DNA from: CBDFKF01 sp965248765 | Lineage (GTDB): Bacteria > Pseudomonadota > Alphaproteobacteria > VGEJ01 | Direction: 5' to 3' | NCBI GenBank assembly: GCA_965248765.1 | Contig: CBDFKF010000004.1 | Span: 992,001-1,056,000 of the forward strand | DNA: 64,000 bases | Notes under the pieces: generated by a model | The model's input: the letters and a program-made list of their open reading frames with translations, nothing else | Told to the model about the DNA's origin: nothing | Databases searched by the model: none | Shown here: piece after piece, positions 25,416 to 34,126 of the stretch | Numbering within the stretch: position 1 is the first letter of the stretch | How the letters are laid out: every line of letters begins with the position of its first letter | Position numbers and translations under genes: made by a program

Positions 25416-25826
25416 ATGCCAGAACCGATGCCAGATAAGACATCCATATTCGACCGTGCCATTCCTGTGCTCGCTTCGCTGGAGATTGCGACCTCGCTCG
25501 ACTATTTCTACAAGCTCGGTTTCGAAACGCATAACATTGGCGACAACAACTACGGCATCGCCATCCGCGAGCACATCGAGATCCACTTCTGGCTTTGCAC
25601 GGACAGGCACGTCGCCGAGAACACCTCCTGCTACGTCCGTGTGAACGACATTCATGCGCTGCACGCAGATTTCGCCAAGCGCATCGATGTGGGTAAGGTC
25701 GTCGAAACGCCGTGGGGCATGGACGAACTGTATGTGTACGACCCGAGCGGCAGCCTGGTGAAGTTCGGTCAAGTGACAGACAGGTTCATCCAGGCGGACG
25801 CCGTGCAAGAAGCGCCTTCAGACTGA
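25416..25826 (+). CDS. VOC-superfamily protein, bleomycin-resistance-like
   Basis: 136 residues in one glyoxalase/VOC module: RAIPVLASLEIATSLDYFYKLGFE, IHFWLCTDRHVAENTSCYVRV and a closing GMDELYVYDPSGSLVKFGQ. This layout matches Ble-type drug-binding dimers more than metal enzymes; the C-terminal E-x-x-V-x-DP-x-G is present. ATG 25416 or 25428 are both possible starts. A resistance role is inference from family only. Confidence 0.72.
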   Translation: MPEPMPDKTSIFDRAIPVLASLEIATSLDYFYKLGFETHNIGDNNYGIAIREHIEIHFWLCTDRHVAENTSCYVRVNDIHALHADFAKRIDVGKVVETPWGMDELYVYDPSGSLVKFGQVTDRFIQADAVQEAPSD

Positions 25827-26044
25827 AAGCAGCCGCGCTCGCCCGGGACGACCCGTTCCTCGCAGACTCGACGGCCAATCACTTCGAGGTCGCGACCGGC
25901 GCGTTCGACTGCCACTGTACCGACTGAACGGTTTCCAACTCCCACGCTCCCTGCCGAGCCGCCCGGAGACCGAGCCTGGCTCCGGTCGGGCGAGGCTGGG
26001 GCACCCGAGCTGGCGTCCCCGCCGTCCACCTTCCCTCCACCGAC

Positions 26045-26065
26045 AGGCCGCCGTCCGGGCGGCCT
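26045..26065. terminator. GC-rich hairpin upstream of parB
   Basis: AGGCCGCC-GTCCG-GGCGGCCT is a perfect 8-bp stem with a 5-base loop, 20 bases before the parB ATG. There is no long T-run, so it may be a leader hairpin or a weak terminator of the preceding genes. Confidence 0.4.
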
Positions 26066-26085
26066 TCGCAATTCTGGAGACCGCT

Positions 26086-27235
26086 ATGTCCGAACCCGTG
26101 ATTCGGTCCATCCCGCTTTCCCAACTGCAACTCTCGCCCGCCAATGTCCGCAAGACGGCGGCAGCCCAAACCGCCTCCGACGAGCTGAAGGCCTCGATCG
26201 CCGCCCATGGCTTGCTGGAAAACCTCATCGTCCGCTGCCTCGGTCCCGGCCCGGATAGTGTCGGCCGTTAGGCCGTCATCGCCGGCGGCAGGCGCCTGAC
26301 CGCTCTCATGGTTCTCGCCCGCGACGGCGTTCTTTCCACCGACTTTCCCGTGCCCTGCCTGATGGTCGACAACGCCGCCCGGGAGAGCGAGCTGTCGCTC
26401 GCCGAGAACGTGGTGCGGGTCGCCATGCACCCGGCCGACCAGGTCCAGGCCTTCGGCGCGCTGGCCGAGGCCGGCGCCAGCGTCGCCGATATCGCGGCGC
26501 GCTTCGGGGTGCCCGAGCGCACCGTCGAGCAGCGCCTGCGGCTCGGCAACGCCGCGCCGGAGCTGCTCGATGCCTATCGCGAAGGCGACATGGACATGGA
26601 CACGCTGATGGCGTTCGCCGTCACCACCGACCGGGACCGCCAACTCGCGGTCTGGGAACAGGTGAAGGAGCAGGGCTACCGCCCGGGGGCGTGGCAGGTG
26701 AAGCGCATGCTCACCGAGGACCGTGTGCAGGGCAACGCCGAGATCGCCCGTTTCGTCGGCATCGAGGACTACGAGGCGGCCGGCGGCACGCTGACCCGCG
26801 ATCTCTTCGCCGCAGAGGACGACCGCGGCGTCTGGTTCGACGATCCCGAGCTCTTGCGCAAGCTCGCGACCGCGAAGCTCAAGGCTGCCGCATGCGACCT
26901 CCAATCCGACTGGAAGTGGGTCGAGCCCCGGCTCGATGTCGACTGGAACGCGACCGCGCGTTACGGGCGCGTCTCGCCCAAGCCGGGCGAGCCGACCGAG
27001 GAGGAGCGTACCGAGATCGAGCGCCTGAACACGCGGCACGACAAGCTCCTCAATCTGGATGACGAGGGCTGGACGGACGAGCTGATCGAGGAAGGCGAGA
27101 CCATCGAAGCGCGCCTCGATGAGATCGAGGCCATCGTCGAGTCCCGCTCCACCTTCCGTCCCGAGCACAAAGAGCTCGCCGGGTGCATCGTCACCATCGG
27201 GAACGACGGTGATCTCCGGCTCATCCAGGGACTGG
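26086..27235 (+). pseudogene. parB: ParB/Spo0J-like partition protein with in-frame amber stop and lost C-terminus
   Basis: Starts MSEPVIRSIPLSQLQLSPANVRKT, the plasmid/island ParB N-terminus. A TAG at 26269-26271 interrupts VGR-stop-AVIAGGRRL, where the paralogue at 34903 has Tyr. The same frame then continues with LSLAENVVRVAMHPADQVQAF, FGVPERTVEQRLRLGNAAPELL (HTH) and much of the acidic middle part. Near 27235 it runs into sequence of a methyltransferase in another frame. Two lesions make it a pseudogene. It belongs to the island or a plasmid-derived segment. Confidence 0.88.
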
Positions 27236-27259
27236 CGCATCCTGACGACATCCCCGATG

Positions 27260-27943
27260 CATCCAACCGGCATGCTCGCGGTGATGGCCGAGTGTGCGCT
27301 CGGCGCCAAGGCCGCGGGGGCGTTGCACCTGAACGAACTCGCCGCGACCCGTGCCGGGATTCTGCAAGGCCTGTTTGCCGGCGCTTCCGTCACCCGGCAC
27401 AACGCCGAATCCATCGCCGACTACCTCCCCGGAACCCATCCGAGCGTCGTACTGATGAACCCGCCGTTCTCGGTCTCGCCCGGCATCGAACGTATCTGCC
27501 ATGACGCCGATCTGCGTCATCTCCGGTCCGCCTTCCTCATGCTGGCGCCGGGCGGACGCCTCGCCGCCATCACCTCGCGCAACTGCCTCCCCGGCGATGC
27601 CGATTGGAAGCGCGCGTTTGGCTGTCTCGATGCAAAAGTCGTCTGCTCGGTCGGCATCGACGGGCGCGCCTATGCCCGCCGGGGCACGACCTTCGATACC
27701 CGCCTCACGGTCCTCGACCGCGCCGGTGAGCCCGGCGGCCGCATCGAGATCGATCCCGAGGCCTGCGTCGCCGACGCCGCCGGCTTGCTCGATACCGTCA
27801 CCGCCCTCGTGCCGCCCAGGCTCCCCATCGGTCAGGTCGAGGCGAAGGCGAGCCCAACGGGCGACCTGTTCGCCGGCACGTCCGCCCAACCCCTCCCGCG
27901 CCCGCCGGCCTCTCCCCGACGCCCGGCCGTCGACTGGCTGTGA
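27260..27943 (+). pseudogene. DNA-methyltransferase fragment of a large helicase/methylase-type protein
   Basis: About 227 residues without their own start: HPTGMLAVMAECALGAKAAGALHLNEL, HNAESIADYLPGTHPSVVLMNPPFS (motif IV NPPF), LAPGGRLAAITSRNCLPGD and RRGTTFDTRLTVLDR. In related islands and plasmids such a domain sits at the front of very large strawberry-notch-like helicase proteins coded beside parB, by memory. Here it is joined to the parB remnant by a deletion, and it stops at TGA after PAVDWL. No helicase part is visible. Confidence 0.6.
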
Positions 27944-28259
27944 CCGTACCCCCTGGGTGTCGAGTTCAGATTCATCGGTCACGGGCCGGAGCGATCCTTC
28001 TACGTCGCGCGACCCGCTGTGGTCTTGATCAAATCGACCCCGCCCGACGGGAGGCAGGCCCGGGGCTGCCGACCAATCACTGCAAGAGCAATTCCTGACA
28101 CTCTTTGACCCCAACGCCGATTCTTCCATTCCGCGCAGCGGCAGGGGGCGGGACTGAGCGACCCCGCAGAAATCAGCCCCTGAACCGGCCCCGAACCGAG
28201 GTTGCGCACATGTTCTGTATGTGTTATTTGTTACGTGACACCAAGTTGAGGTCTTAACC
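27944..28259. other. intergenic region before the methyltransferase pair
   Basis: About 315 bases with no supported gene. The last 50 bases are AT-richer (around TATGTGTTATTTGTTACGTG) and probably contain the promoter of the downstream pair. Confidence 0.45.
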
Positions 28260-28457
28260 GTGACCAAAGGACAATCAGGCAGGCTAGTCATAGAAGTCGA
28301 GCCGGCCTTCAAACGAAAGCTGTACAGCGCGCTGGCCTCCGAGGGGTTGACACTGAAGGCATGGTTCGTCGAGGAAGCCAAGACTTACCTGGATACGCGC
28401 GACTCACCGCAGCGCCGACCACCGTCTCCTAAAACCAAAGCCGAGCCAAGCCCTTGA
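28260..28457 (+). CDS. small basic protein translationally coupled to a DNA methyltransferase
   Basis: 65 residues from GTG 28260. The first half (RLVIEVEPAFKRKLYSALASEGLTLKAWF) looks like a ribbon-helix-helix or small antitoxin-like fold. The tail is Pro/Lys/Ser-rich and probably disordered. Its stop overlaps the TTG start of the methyltransferase by 4 bases (TTGA). This is the layout of a small DNA-binding controller next to a modification gene. Function inferred only from layout. Confidence 0.6.
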   Translation: MTKGQSGRLVIEVEPAFKRKLYSALASEGLTLKAWFVEEAKTYLDTRDSPQRRPPSPKTKAEPSP

Positions 28458-29989
28458 ACTTCAAAGAGAACGAATCTGCGCAAAAGCTTCGGGGCGGTTA
28501 CTACACGCCACCGGATCTCGCCGCGTTCATCGCCAAATGGGTGGCGACCCGCCGGTCGAGCCAGATTCTGGAGCCCAGTTGCGGCGACGGTATCTTCTTT
28601 GAAGCACTTGCCTCCACGTCAACTCAGCCATTGACAATCAAGGCATTTGAGCTCGATGCCATAGAAGCCCGAAGGGCAAGGTCGCGGGCCAAGCCGCTTA
28701 ACATCACGTCGCACATATCCGCATCCGACTTTCTCGGCTGGGCGCTCGCGGAGCTTCGCAAGGGTTCCCAGCCATTCGACGCCGTGGTCGGCAACCCGCC
28801 CTTCATCCGCTACCAGTACCTACCGGAGAACTTCCAGGTTCGAGCCGAGAACATCTTCCGGCACCTTGGTTGCAAGTTTACGAAGCACACCAATGCGTGG
28901 GTTCCATTTGTTCTCGCGTCCGTCGCTCTCCTTCGACCAGGGGGGCGTCTTGGTATGGTTATTCCTGCCGAACTCATACACGTGACACACGCCCAACCGC
29001 TACGCACGTTCCTTGGCGCAACGTGTAGCCGCGTCGTAATAATAGACCCGGAGCGATTGTGGTTCAACGGCACGTTGCAGGGTGCAGTCATCGTACTCGC
29101 CGAGAAGCGACAGTCGCATTCTCAACCTTGTGACGGCCTCGGGATCATCTCCGTCAAGGACCGTGAGTTCACCGACCAGGATCCGGAGAAGTTGTTCCGG
29201 TCAGCTAACACGATCAACGGCAAGACTATCGAAGGCAAGTGGACCAGAGCCCTACTTGACGCCACCACACGGGATCTTCTTGACACTACGGAGGAGAATC
29301 CTGATGTCCAACGCTTCGAGGATGTCGCGCAAGTGGACGTTGGCATAGTCACCGGTGCTAACAAGTTCTTCCTAGTGCCCAACGAGACCGTCAAACGATT
29401 CGCACTCCAAGACTACGCGTATCCGATGTTTGGACGAAGCGGGTACTGCGTGCCATCCGTCTACGCCACGGACATCGGCATGCTCAAGCGCTCCCACCAT
29501 GCCCCGCGACTCGTCCTCAACAAAGCGAGGGCTTTCACCACGGACACTGCCTATCGGATCAAGACATCGTCGACGATTACCCCCAGTATGTTGGTCGCCT
29601 GTTTTCTCAACCCGCTTACCGCGCTGAGCGCCGAACTCGAAGGACGGCACTACGGAGGAGGCGTGCTCGAACTCGTTCCATCAGAGATCGAGAAGCTCCT
29701 GCTCCCCACACCACCCAAGCTTAATATCGACCTCCAATCCCTCGACCAGGCGATTCGGACACGATGCATGGAAGACGTGCTCGGCGAGTATGGTCAGCAA
29801 GTACTATCGCAAATCGGACTGACGAAGGCAGATAGAGAGCAGTTGCTCCAAGGGTGGTTCATGCTGCGGAACCGACGCCATCGCGTTTCCGCCCAACCCG
29901 CTGCCTTGGAACTCAATGTGAGCAGGGTGCCAGGGCGGCAAGCATCTAGTCGGCTAGTGGATGAGGCTCCTGTTGATTTAACTCAATGA
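28454..29989 (+). CDS. Eco57I/TaqI-like N6-adenine DNA methyltransferase
   Basis: 511 residues from TTG 28454. Residues 14-19 (GGYYTP) and 40-46 (EPSCGDG, SAM-binding motif I) and NPPF at 114-117 (catalytic motif IV) are all present. A target-recognition-like C-terminal half follows (VDVGIVTGANKFF, YPMFGRSGY, HHAPRLVLNKARAF). The family methylates adenine in type II or IIG systems and in some defence systems. No endonuclease gene is next to it: the genes downstream are core and on the other strand. So it looks like an orphan, or the survivor of a restriction-modification unit. Codon use is less GC-rich than the core. Confidence 0.85.
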   Translation: MNFKENESAQKLRGGYYTPPDLAAFIAKWVATRRSSQILEPSCGDGIFFEALASTSTQPLTIKAFELDAIEARRARSRAKPLNITSHISASDFLGWALAELRKGSQPFDAVVGNPPFIRYQYLPENFQVRAENIFRHLGCKFTKHTNAWVPFVLASVALLRPGGRLGMVIPAELIHVTHAQPLRTFLGATCSRVVIIDPERLWFNGTLQGAVIVLAEKRQSHSQPCDGLGIISVKDREFTDQDPEKLFRSANTINGKTIEGKWTRALLDATTRDLLDTTEENPDVQRFEDVAQVDVGIVTGANKFFLVPNETVKRFALQDYAYPMFGRSGYCVPSVYATDIGMLKRSHHAPRLVLNKARAFTTDTAYRIKTSSTITPSMLVACFLNPLTALSAELEGRHYGGGVLELVPSEIEKLLLPTPPKLNIDLQSLDQAIRTRCMEDVLGEYGQQVLSQIGLTKADREQLLQGWFMLRNRRHRVSAQPAALELNVSRVPGRQASSRLVDEAPVDLTQ

Positions 29990-29996
29990 TCGCGTT

Positions 29997-30317
29997 CTAT
30001 TCGGTCGAAACCTGCGTTCTGGCTTCCTCGAGCAGGCGGGTCATCTCGTGACGCACCTTGTGCTCGTCCGTTGCGATCCCTTTGTCGGTCAGGTCGCCGA
30101 GCACCTTCCGCAACACATCGGCATCTCCTGGCTCTTCAAAATCGGCGATCACGACCTGCTTGGCGTAGGCCTCGGCATCCGCGCCTGAAATGCCCATTTG
30201 CTCCGCTGCCCACAGGCCGAGCAGCTTGTTGCGCCGCGCGATGGTCTTGAACTGGAACTCCTGATCATGCGTGAACTTGGCTTCGGCGGCTGTTTTGCGG
30301 TCATCAAAGGCGGTCAT
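29997..30317 (-). CDS. F1-ATPase inhibitor zeta subunit (DUF1476)
   Basis: 106 residues with the complete DUF1476 pattern: FDDRKTAAEAKFTHDQEFQFKTIARRNKLLGLWAAEQMG in blocks, then AEAYAKQVVIADFEEPGDADVLRKV and a helical end. In Paracoccus this protein blocks ATP hydrolysis by the F1-ATPase. The N-terminal helix is the inhibitory part. It is found only in alphaproteobacteria. The upstream gene overlaps it by 4 bp. Its presence suggests the island ends before 29.99 kb. Confidence 0.92.
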   Translation of the reverse strand: MTAFDDRKTAAEAKFTHDQEFQFKTIARRNKLLGLWAAEQMGISGADAEAYAKQVVIADFEEPGDADVLRKVLGDLTDKGIATDEHKVRHEMTRLLEEARTQVSTE

Positions 30318-30649
30318 CGACTGAGCTCCTCAACTTCAGAAGACGGGGTCGGCGCTTTATCCGCCTTTTCATTCTTGTATGCGATGAAGCCCGACGCACC
30401 CTTGCCTTTGGCGCGGCGCAGTGTGTAGCCATAATTTCCGAGATTGAACTTCGGGTCATTCTCAAAGCCTGCAAGAACCTCGGCGATCTTCATCGCCACG
30501 GGATCTGGCTTGCTCCTGGCTTGTAAGGCAGCCTCCCGCTCCAGCCACCTTGCGAAGACCTCTTCGGCGAGATCGTCGCCGACAGATTTCCGAAGCGCGG
30601 TCAATTTTCTCACCAGACCTTTGGTGAGCCCGGTCTCATCGATAGTCAT
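30314..30649 (-). CDS. uncharacterised 111-residue protein coupled to the zeta subunit
   Basis: I do not recognise it. It starts MTIDETGLTKGLVRKLTALRKSVGDDLAEEVFARWLERE, a helical region. A basic Gly/Lys segment (YTLRRAKGKGASGFIAYKNEK) and a charged tail follow. No signal peptide or membrane helix is seen. Its stop overlaps the start of the ATPase zeta gene (ATGA), so the two are made from one message. A role near energy metabolism is only suggested by that coupling. Confidence 0.65.
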   Translation of the reverse strand: MTIDETGLTKGLVRKLTALRKSVGDDLAEEVFARWLEREAALQARSKPDPVAMKIAEVLAGFENDPKFNLGNYGYTLRRAKGKGASGFIAYKNEKADKAPTPSSEVEELSR

Positions 30650-30997
30650 TTCCTGAACCCCTCATTTAAAGCCTCTTATACTGCCGCGTGGCCCGGCTGG
30701 TGCAACTGATTGCCACTGTTACACGCCAGCTTTCCGTTTCCTTTTTCACGTCGTTCTACTTGACCGGGATTCCCCAGATGGCTCTCCGCGGTTGCCAACG
30801 ACGGTAACACTCCGGGCGCCCCAACACCAATCCGCCTCCAAACTGGCTTGGCAGGTCGTGATCGGGCCTTTATCGGGCTGATTGGGCGATGCGAGACCGT
30901 GCCCAATAGTCATTTCACGTTCCGGGGGCGCGCCGTGGCATGGACAGCGCACAACCCAGCCTGTCGATCGACCTCGATGCAGCAGGCTGGAACGCCG
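30650..30997. other. intergenic region between the zeta pair and the IS1380-like element
   Basis: About 350 bases with no supported gene. The IS border must lie here, but I could not define a clear inverted repeat matching the sequence right of 32335. Confidence 0.4.
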
Positions 30998-32335
30998 TCA
31001 TGGCGGTAGGGGGTCTGGTCGCAGATCATCAATCAGGCACAGGATGTTTGCGAACAGGCTTCTCGAGATTGCGACTTCGGCGAGTTGGAACGTGATATAG
31101 CGACCGTGGCGCACGACTTTGGCGCCGATCTTGATTAGCTTTTCCCGAAGCGTCGTCAGCGACCAATGTTCCACCGCCTCGGGCAGCGCAAGCGTGCGCA
31201 GGAAGTTGCCCAGGTTGTAGGCGAGCGCGTGCAGCTGAAGGCGCACCTCGTTGTTGCGGAAGCCGTGGCAGGAAAGCCGTGTCCAGTTGATGGCGTTCTT
31301 GCCCTCCTTGATGTGCTGCTCCGCCGTGCCGCGCCGATTGTAGAAGGCCACCACCCGCTCGGCAGGCCGGCTGAGATTGGTGACGATGAACCCGACACGG
31401 GGAAACAGCTCGCCGGGATGCCACTCCACCTTGGCCACGACGCGGCGGGCCTTGTCCCAGCTCTTGGCCCGGTAGCCGAAGCTGGCGTAGTAGCGTCGTA
31501 CATGATTAGGCGGACGGCCAACCGGTCGCGTGAGCAGGTGCGCGATGTATTCCCACAGCACTCGATTGGCAGGAAGGCGGATCGCATACAGGAAGCCCTC
31601 AGCCTCCAGGAACTCGTACACCTCCAGCGAGGCGAAGGCGGCATCGGCACGAAAGTAGCGCCGCAGCTTCCGTTTTCGGTATCTTTCAACGACCGGCTCC
31701 AGCACCTCGCGCCAGCCATGGGCGCTATGCACGTTGCCGGGACGCAGGGCGCACCGTTCAAGATCGCCGAACTGGTTGAAGCAGAACAGCGGATGGTAAC
31801 AGGAGCAGCCGAAATGGCCGTTGTAGGCGGTTCCTTCCTGTCCGCCATGGGTCGGGCTGACGCTGCTGTCCATGTCGAGGATGATCATCTTCGGCGGTCG
31901 GCGGTCGTGCACCCGGTCGATCCAAACGCCGGACAGGGCGGTCAATGCCGCCAGGTTATCATCCGTCGCCAGCCATTCCGTCTCGAACCTTCCCATCTGG
32001 CTGGTCGAGGCGGCCATCCGATCGAGGCCCTTACGGTCCACGATGGCGCGCATGACGGGATCGTGCGACAGGCGCTGGGCATCGTTCACGTCCTCATAAC
32101 CAGCAAGACGGCCGAACACTGATTGCCGAAGAAGTCCCACCAGGATATGTCGGGTGTTCTTGCCACGCCGCGTCTCCGACAGAACCTCTCCGCCCAGCTC
32201 GGTCAGCCCGAGAGCATCGTCGAGCTCGCGGTAGGGAAGAAGACCACCATCGGATGAGATGTCGCTGCCGTGGAATTCCAGCTTCAGGCGCCGGTCGAAA
32301 TCGACCCGAAGAGGCTCCAATTTTGCTTCACCCAT
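30998..32335 (-). mobile_element. IS1380-family transposase (insertion sequence)
   Basis: 445 residues, apparently intact. It has the IS1380 layout: FHGSDISSDGGLLPYRELDDALGLT at the start, KNTRHILVGLLRQSVFGRLAGYEDVNDAQRLSHDP, MIILDMDSSVSPTHGGQEG (first Asp), RYFRADAAFASLEVYEFLE (second Asp), FYNRRGTAEQHIKEGKNAINWTRLSCHGFRNNEVRLQLHALAYNL (catalytic Glu region). The DDE residues are all visible. It points leftwards, away from umuD. Terminal repeats were not resolved, so only the gene extent is given. Confidence 0.9.
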
Positions 32336-32535
32336 CGGGTACGCTATGACCGAGCCCCCAAAGTAGTGACAAGCTATTGATTCTTATATTAGAATCGGCG
32401 CCCAAGGTCAGTAAAATTGCAATCTATCTAGGGAATCCGGGCTTGAGCCTATGTGTTGGATGTATTCTACCGCCAAACCAAGTTAATCGCCGCCGGCCGC
32501 CGGCGCCGACAAGGGAAATTTACAGGCATTGCCTG

Positions 32536-32826
32536 ATGTTCACCGTAGTCACCCCCACGACGAGTCTTAGCCTCGACGATCATTTCATAAAGCGTCCTGC
32601 GGCGACATTCTTTGTCACGGTCGAGGGCGGCGGCATGGCCGAACAGGGGATCCTTGCCGGCGACACCCTGATCGTCGACCGTTCACGTACACCAAGCACG
32701 GGTTCCATCGTCATCGCGGCAATCGAGGGCGAGTTGACCGCGCGTCCGTTCGCCGCCCTCGATTTCGATGGCGAGGAGGCCCAAGTCTGGGGCGTCGTTG
32801 CCGGGGTGGTGCGAAGCCTGCCATGA
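32536..32826 (+). CDS. UmuD-like protein without catalytic Ser-Lys and without the cleavable arm
   Basis: 96 residues from ATG 32536. It matches the UmuD core: LDDHFIKRPAATFFV, GILAGDTLIVDRS, GSIVIAAIEGELTA and VWGVVAGVV. The position of the nucleophilic Ser60 (E. coli GDSM) is Gly33 (EGGGM), and that of Lys97 is Arg70. The first about 30 residues of UmuD, including the Cys-Gly cleavage site, are absent, and a loop near the C-terminus is shorter. It overlaps umuC by 4 bp. It therefore resembles a pre-truncated UmuD' unable to cleave itself or LexA. No GTTC-N7-GTTC LexA site was seen upstream. Confidence 0.78.
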   Translation: MFTVVTPTTSLSLDDHFIKRPAATFFVTVEGGGMAEQGILAGDTLIVDRSRTPSTGSIVIAAIEGELTARPFAALDFDGEEAQVWGVVAGVVRSLP

Positions 32827-34082
32827 GCGTCTACGGACTGGCCGACTGCAACAACTTCTTCGTCTCCTGCGAGCGGGTCTTCCGTCCTGCGCTCGAAGGC
32901 CGTCCCGCCGTCGTCCTGTCATCGAACGACGGCTGCATCGTCGCGCGCAGCGACGAGGCCAAGGCGCTCGGCGTCAAGATGGCGCAGCCGGCGTTCCAGG
33001 CGAAAGACCTCATCGAGAGGCACAGCATCGCGGTCATCAGCGGCAACCTCCAGTTCTATACCGACATGAGCAACCGGGTGATGCAGGCCTTCGGGGAACT
33101 GGTCCCGGCGGTAGAGAAATACTCGATCGACGAATGCTTTCTTGATCTCACGGGAATACCGCAAGAGCTCACGGCATTCTGCCAGGACCTGAAACGCATC
33201 GTGCGGCAATGGACCGGACTGCCGATCAGCATCGGCATTGCCGAGACCAAGACCCTTGCTAAGATCGCCAACCGCCTCGCGAAGACCTCCGCCAAAACGG
33301 ACGGTGTTCTCGATCTCACCGGTGAGCGCTGGCGCGACAGGGCGCTGGCGTCAACTGAAGTCGGCGATATCTGGGGCATCGGCAGGCAGTACGCCCAAAA
33401 ACTCAACCGTAACGGTATTATGACGGCCCTCGATCTGACGAGCCGTCCCGATGGCTGGATCCGCAAGGAGATGGGCGTCGGCGGGCTGAAGACGGTGCGG
33501 GAATTGCGCGGCGAGGACTGTATAGGCTTCGATGACATGCCCCAGCCCAAGCAGACGACGATGGTCTCCCGGTCCTTCGGCGCGGAAGTGCGCGACTACG
33601 ACGAGTTGGCCAATGCGATCGCCATGTTCGCGACCGATGCGGCGCGCTCCATTCGCACGGCCAATCTCGTCTCAACCTCGGTGAGCGTGTTCATCGAGAC
33701 CAACCGTTTCGGCAAGAGCCCGCACCACGCTCCGTCCCGCTCAGAGGCGCTGTCGCCAGCGACCAATAACACAAAACATGTCGTGAGGGCCGCGCTGACC
33801 GCCCTGAAGCACATCTACCGCGAGGGGCTGGCGTACAAGCGCGCCGGGGTGATGCTGCTCGACCTCGTAGAAGCCGGCCAGGCGCCAATCTCGCTATTCG
33901 ATACGCAGGATCCAAGGGACGACAAGCTGATCGAAGCGTTCGACGCCATCAACGACCGGCTGGGGCCGGGAGCGATCCAATTCGGCCCCGGGGCGCAGGC
34001 CGCGTCCTGGCGATCGAGCAGCGCGTTCCGCTCGCCCAGCTACACAACCCGTTGGGAAGACATCCCGAAGGTTAAAACCTGA
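32823..34082 (+). CDS. umuC: UmuC, Y-family DNA polymerase V catalytic subunit
   Basis: 419 residues, close to the E. coli UmuC length. The start MSVYGLADCNNFFVSCERVF carries the first catalytic Asp (LADCN). SSNDGCIVARSDEAKALGVKMAQP and YSIDECFLDLTG (Asp-Glu pair) complete the active site. GIAETKTLAKIANRLAK and GIGRQYAQKLNRNGI (HhH) and the little-finger region follow. It makes error-prone lesion bypass when bound to UmuD'. The UmuD-like partner just upstream is unusual. All motifs are intact. Confidence 0.94.
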   Translation: MSVYGLADCNNFFVSCERVFRPALEGRPAVVLSSNDGCIVARSDEAKALGVKMAQPAFQAKDLIERHSIAVISGNLQFYTDMSNRVMQAFGELVPAVEKYSIDECFLDLTGIPQELTAFCQDLKRIVRQWTGLPISIGIAETKTLAKIANRLAKTSAKTDGVLDLTGERWRDRALASTEVGDIWGIGRQYAQKLNRNGIMTALDLTSRPDGWIRKEMGVGGLKTVRELRGEDCIGFDDMPQPKQTTMVSRSFGAEVRDYDELANAIAMFATDAARSIRTANLVSTSVSVFIETNRFGKSPHHAPSRSEALSPATNNTKHVVRAALTALKHIYREGLAYKRAGVMLLDLVEAGQAPISLFDTQDPRDDKLIEAFDAINDRLGPGAIQFGPGAQAASWRSSSAFRSPSYTTRWEDIPKVKT

Positions 34083-34126
34083 GCACCGACAGACCCCGGC
34101 ATCGATCCTGGCGCCGGTCCACAAGC

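Noticed and set aside
26269..26271. Amber codon as a recoding signal (readthrough or pyrrolysine)
   Set aside because: The paralogue has ordinary Tyr here, no pyl genes are visible, the C-terminus is also destroyed, and another gene carries an ochre stop. Pseudogene decay is simpler.
32336..32535. LexA box upstream of the UmuD-like gene
   Set aside because: I searched for the alphaproteobacterial GTTC-N7-GTTC pattern and found no match.
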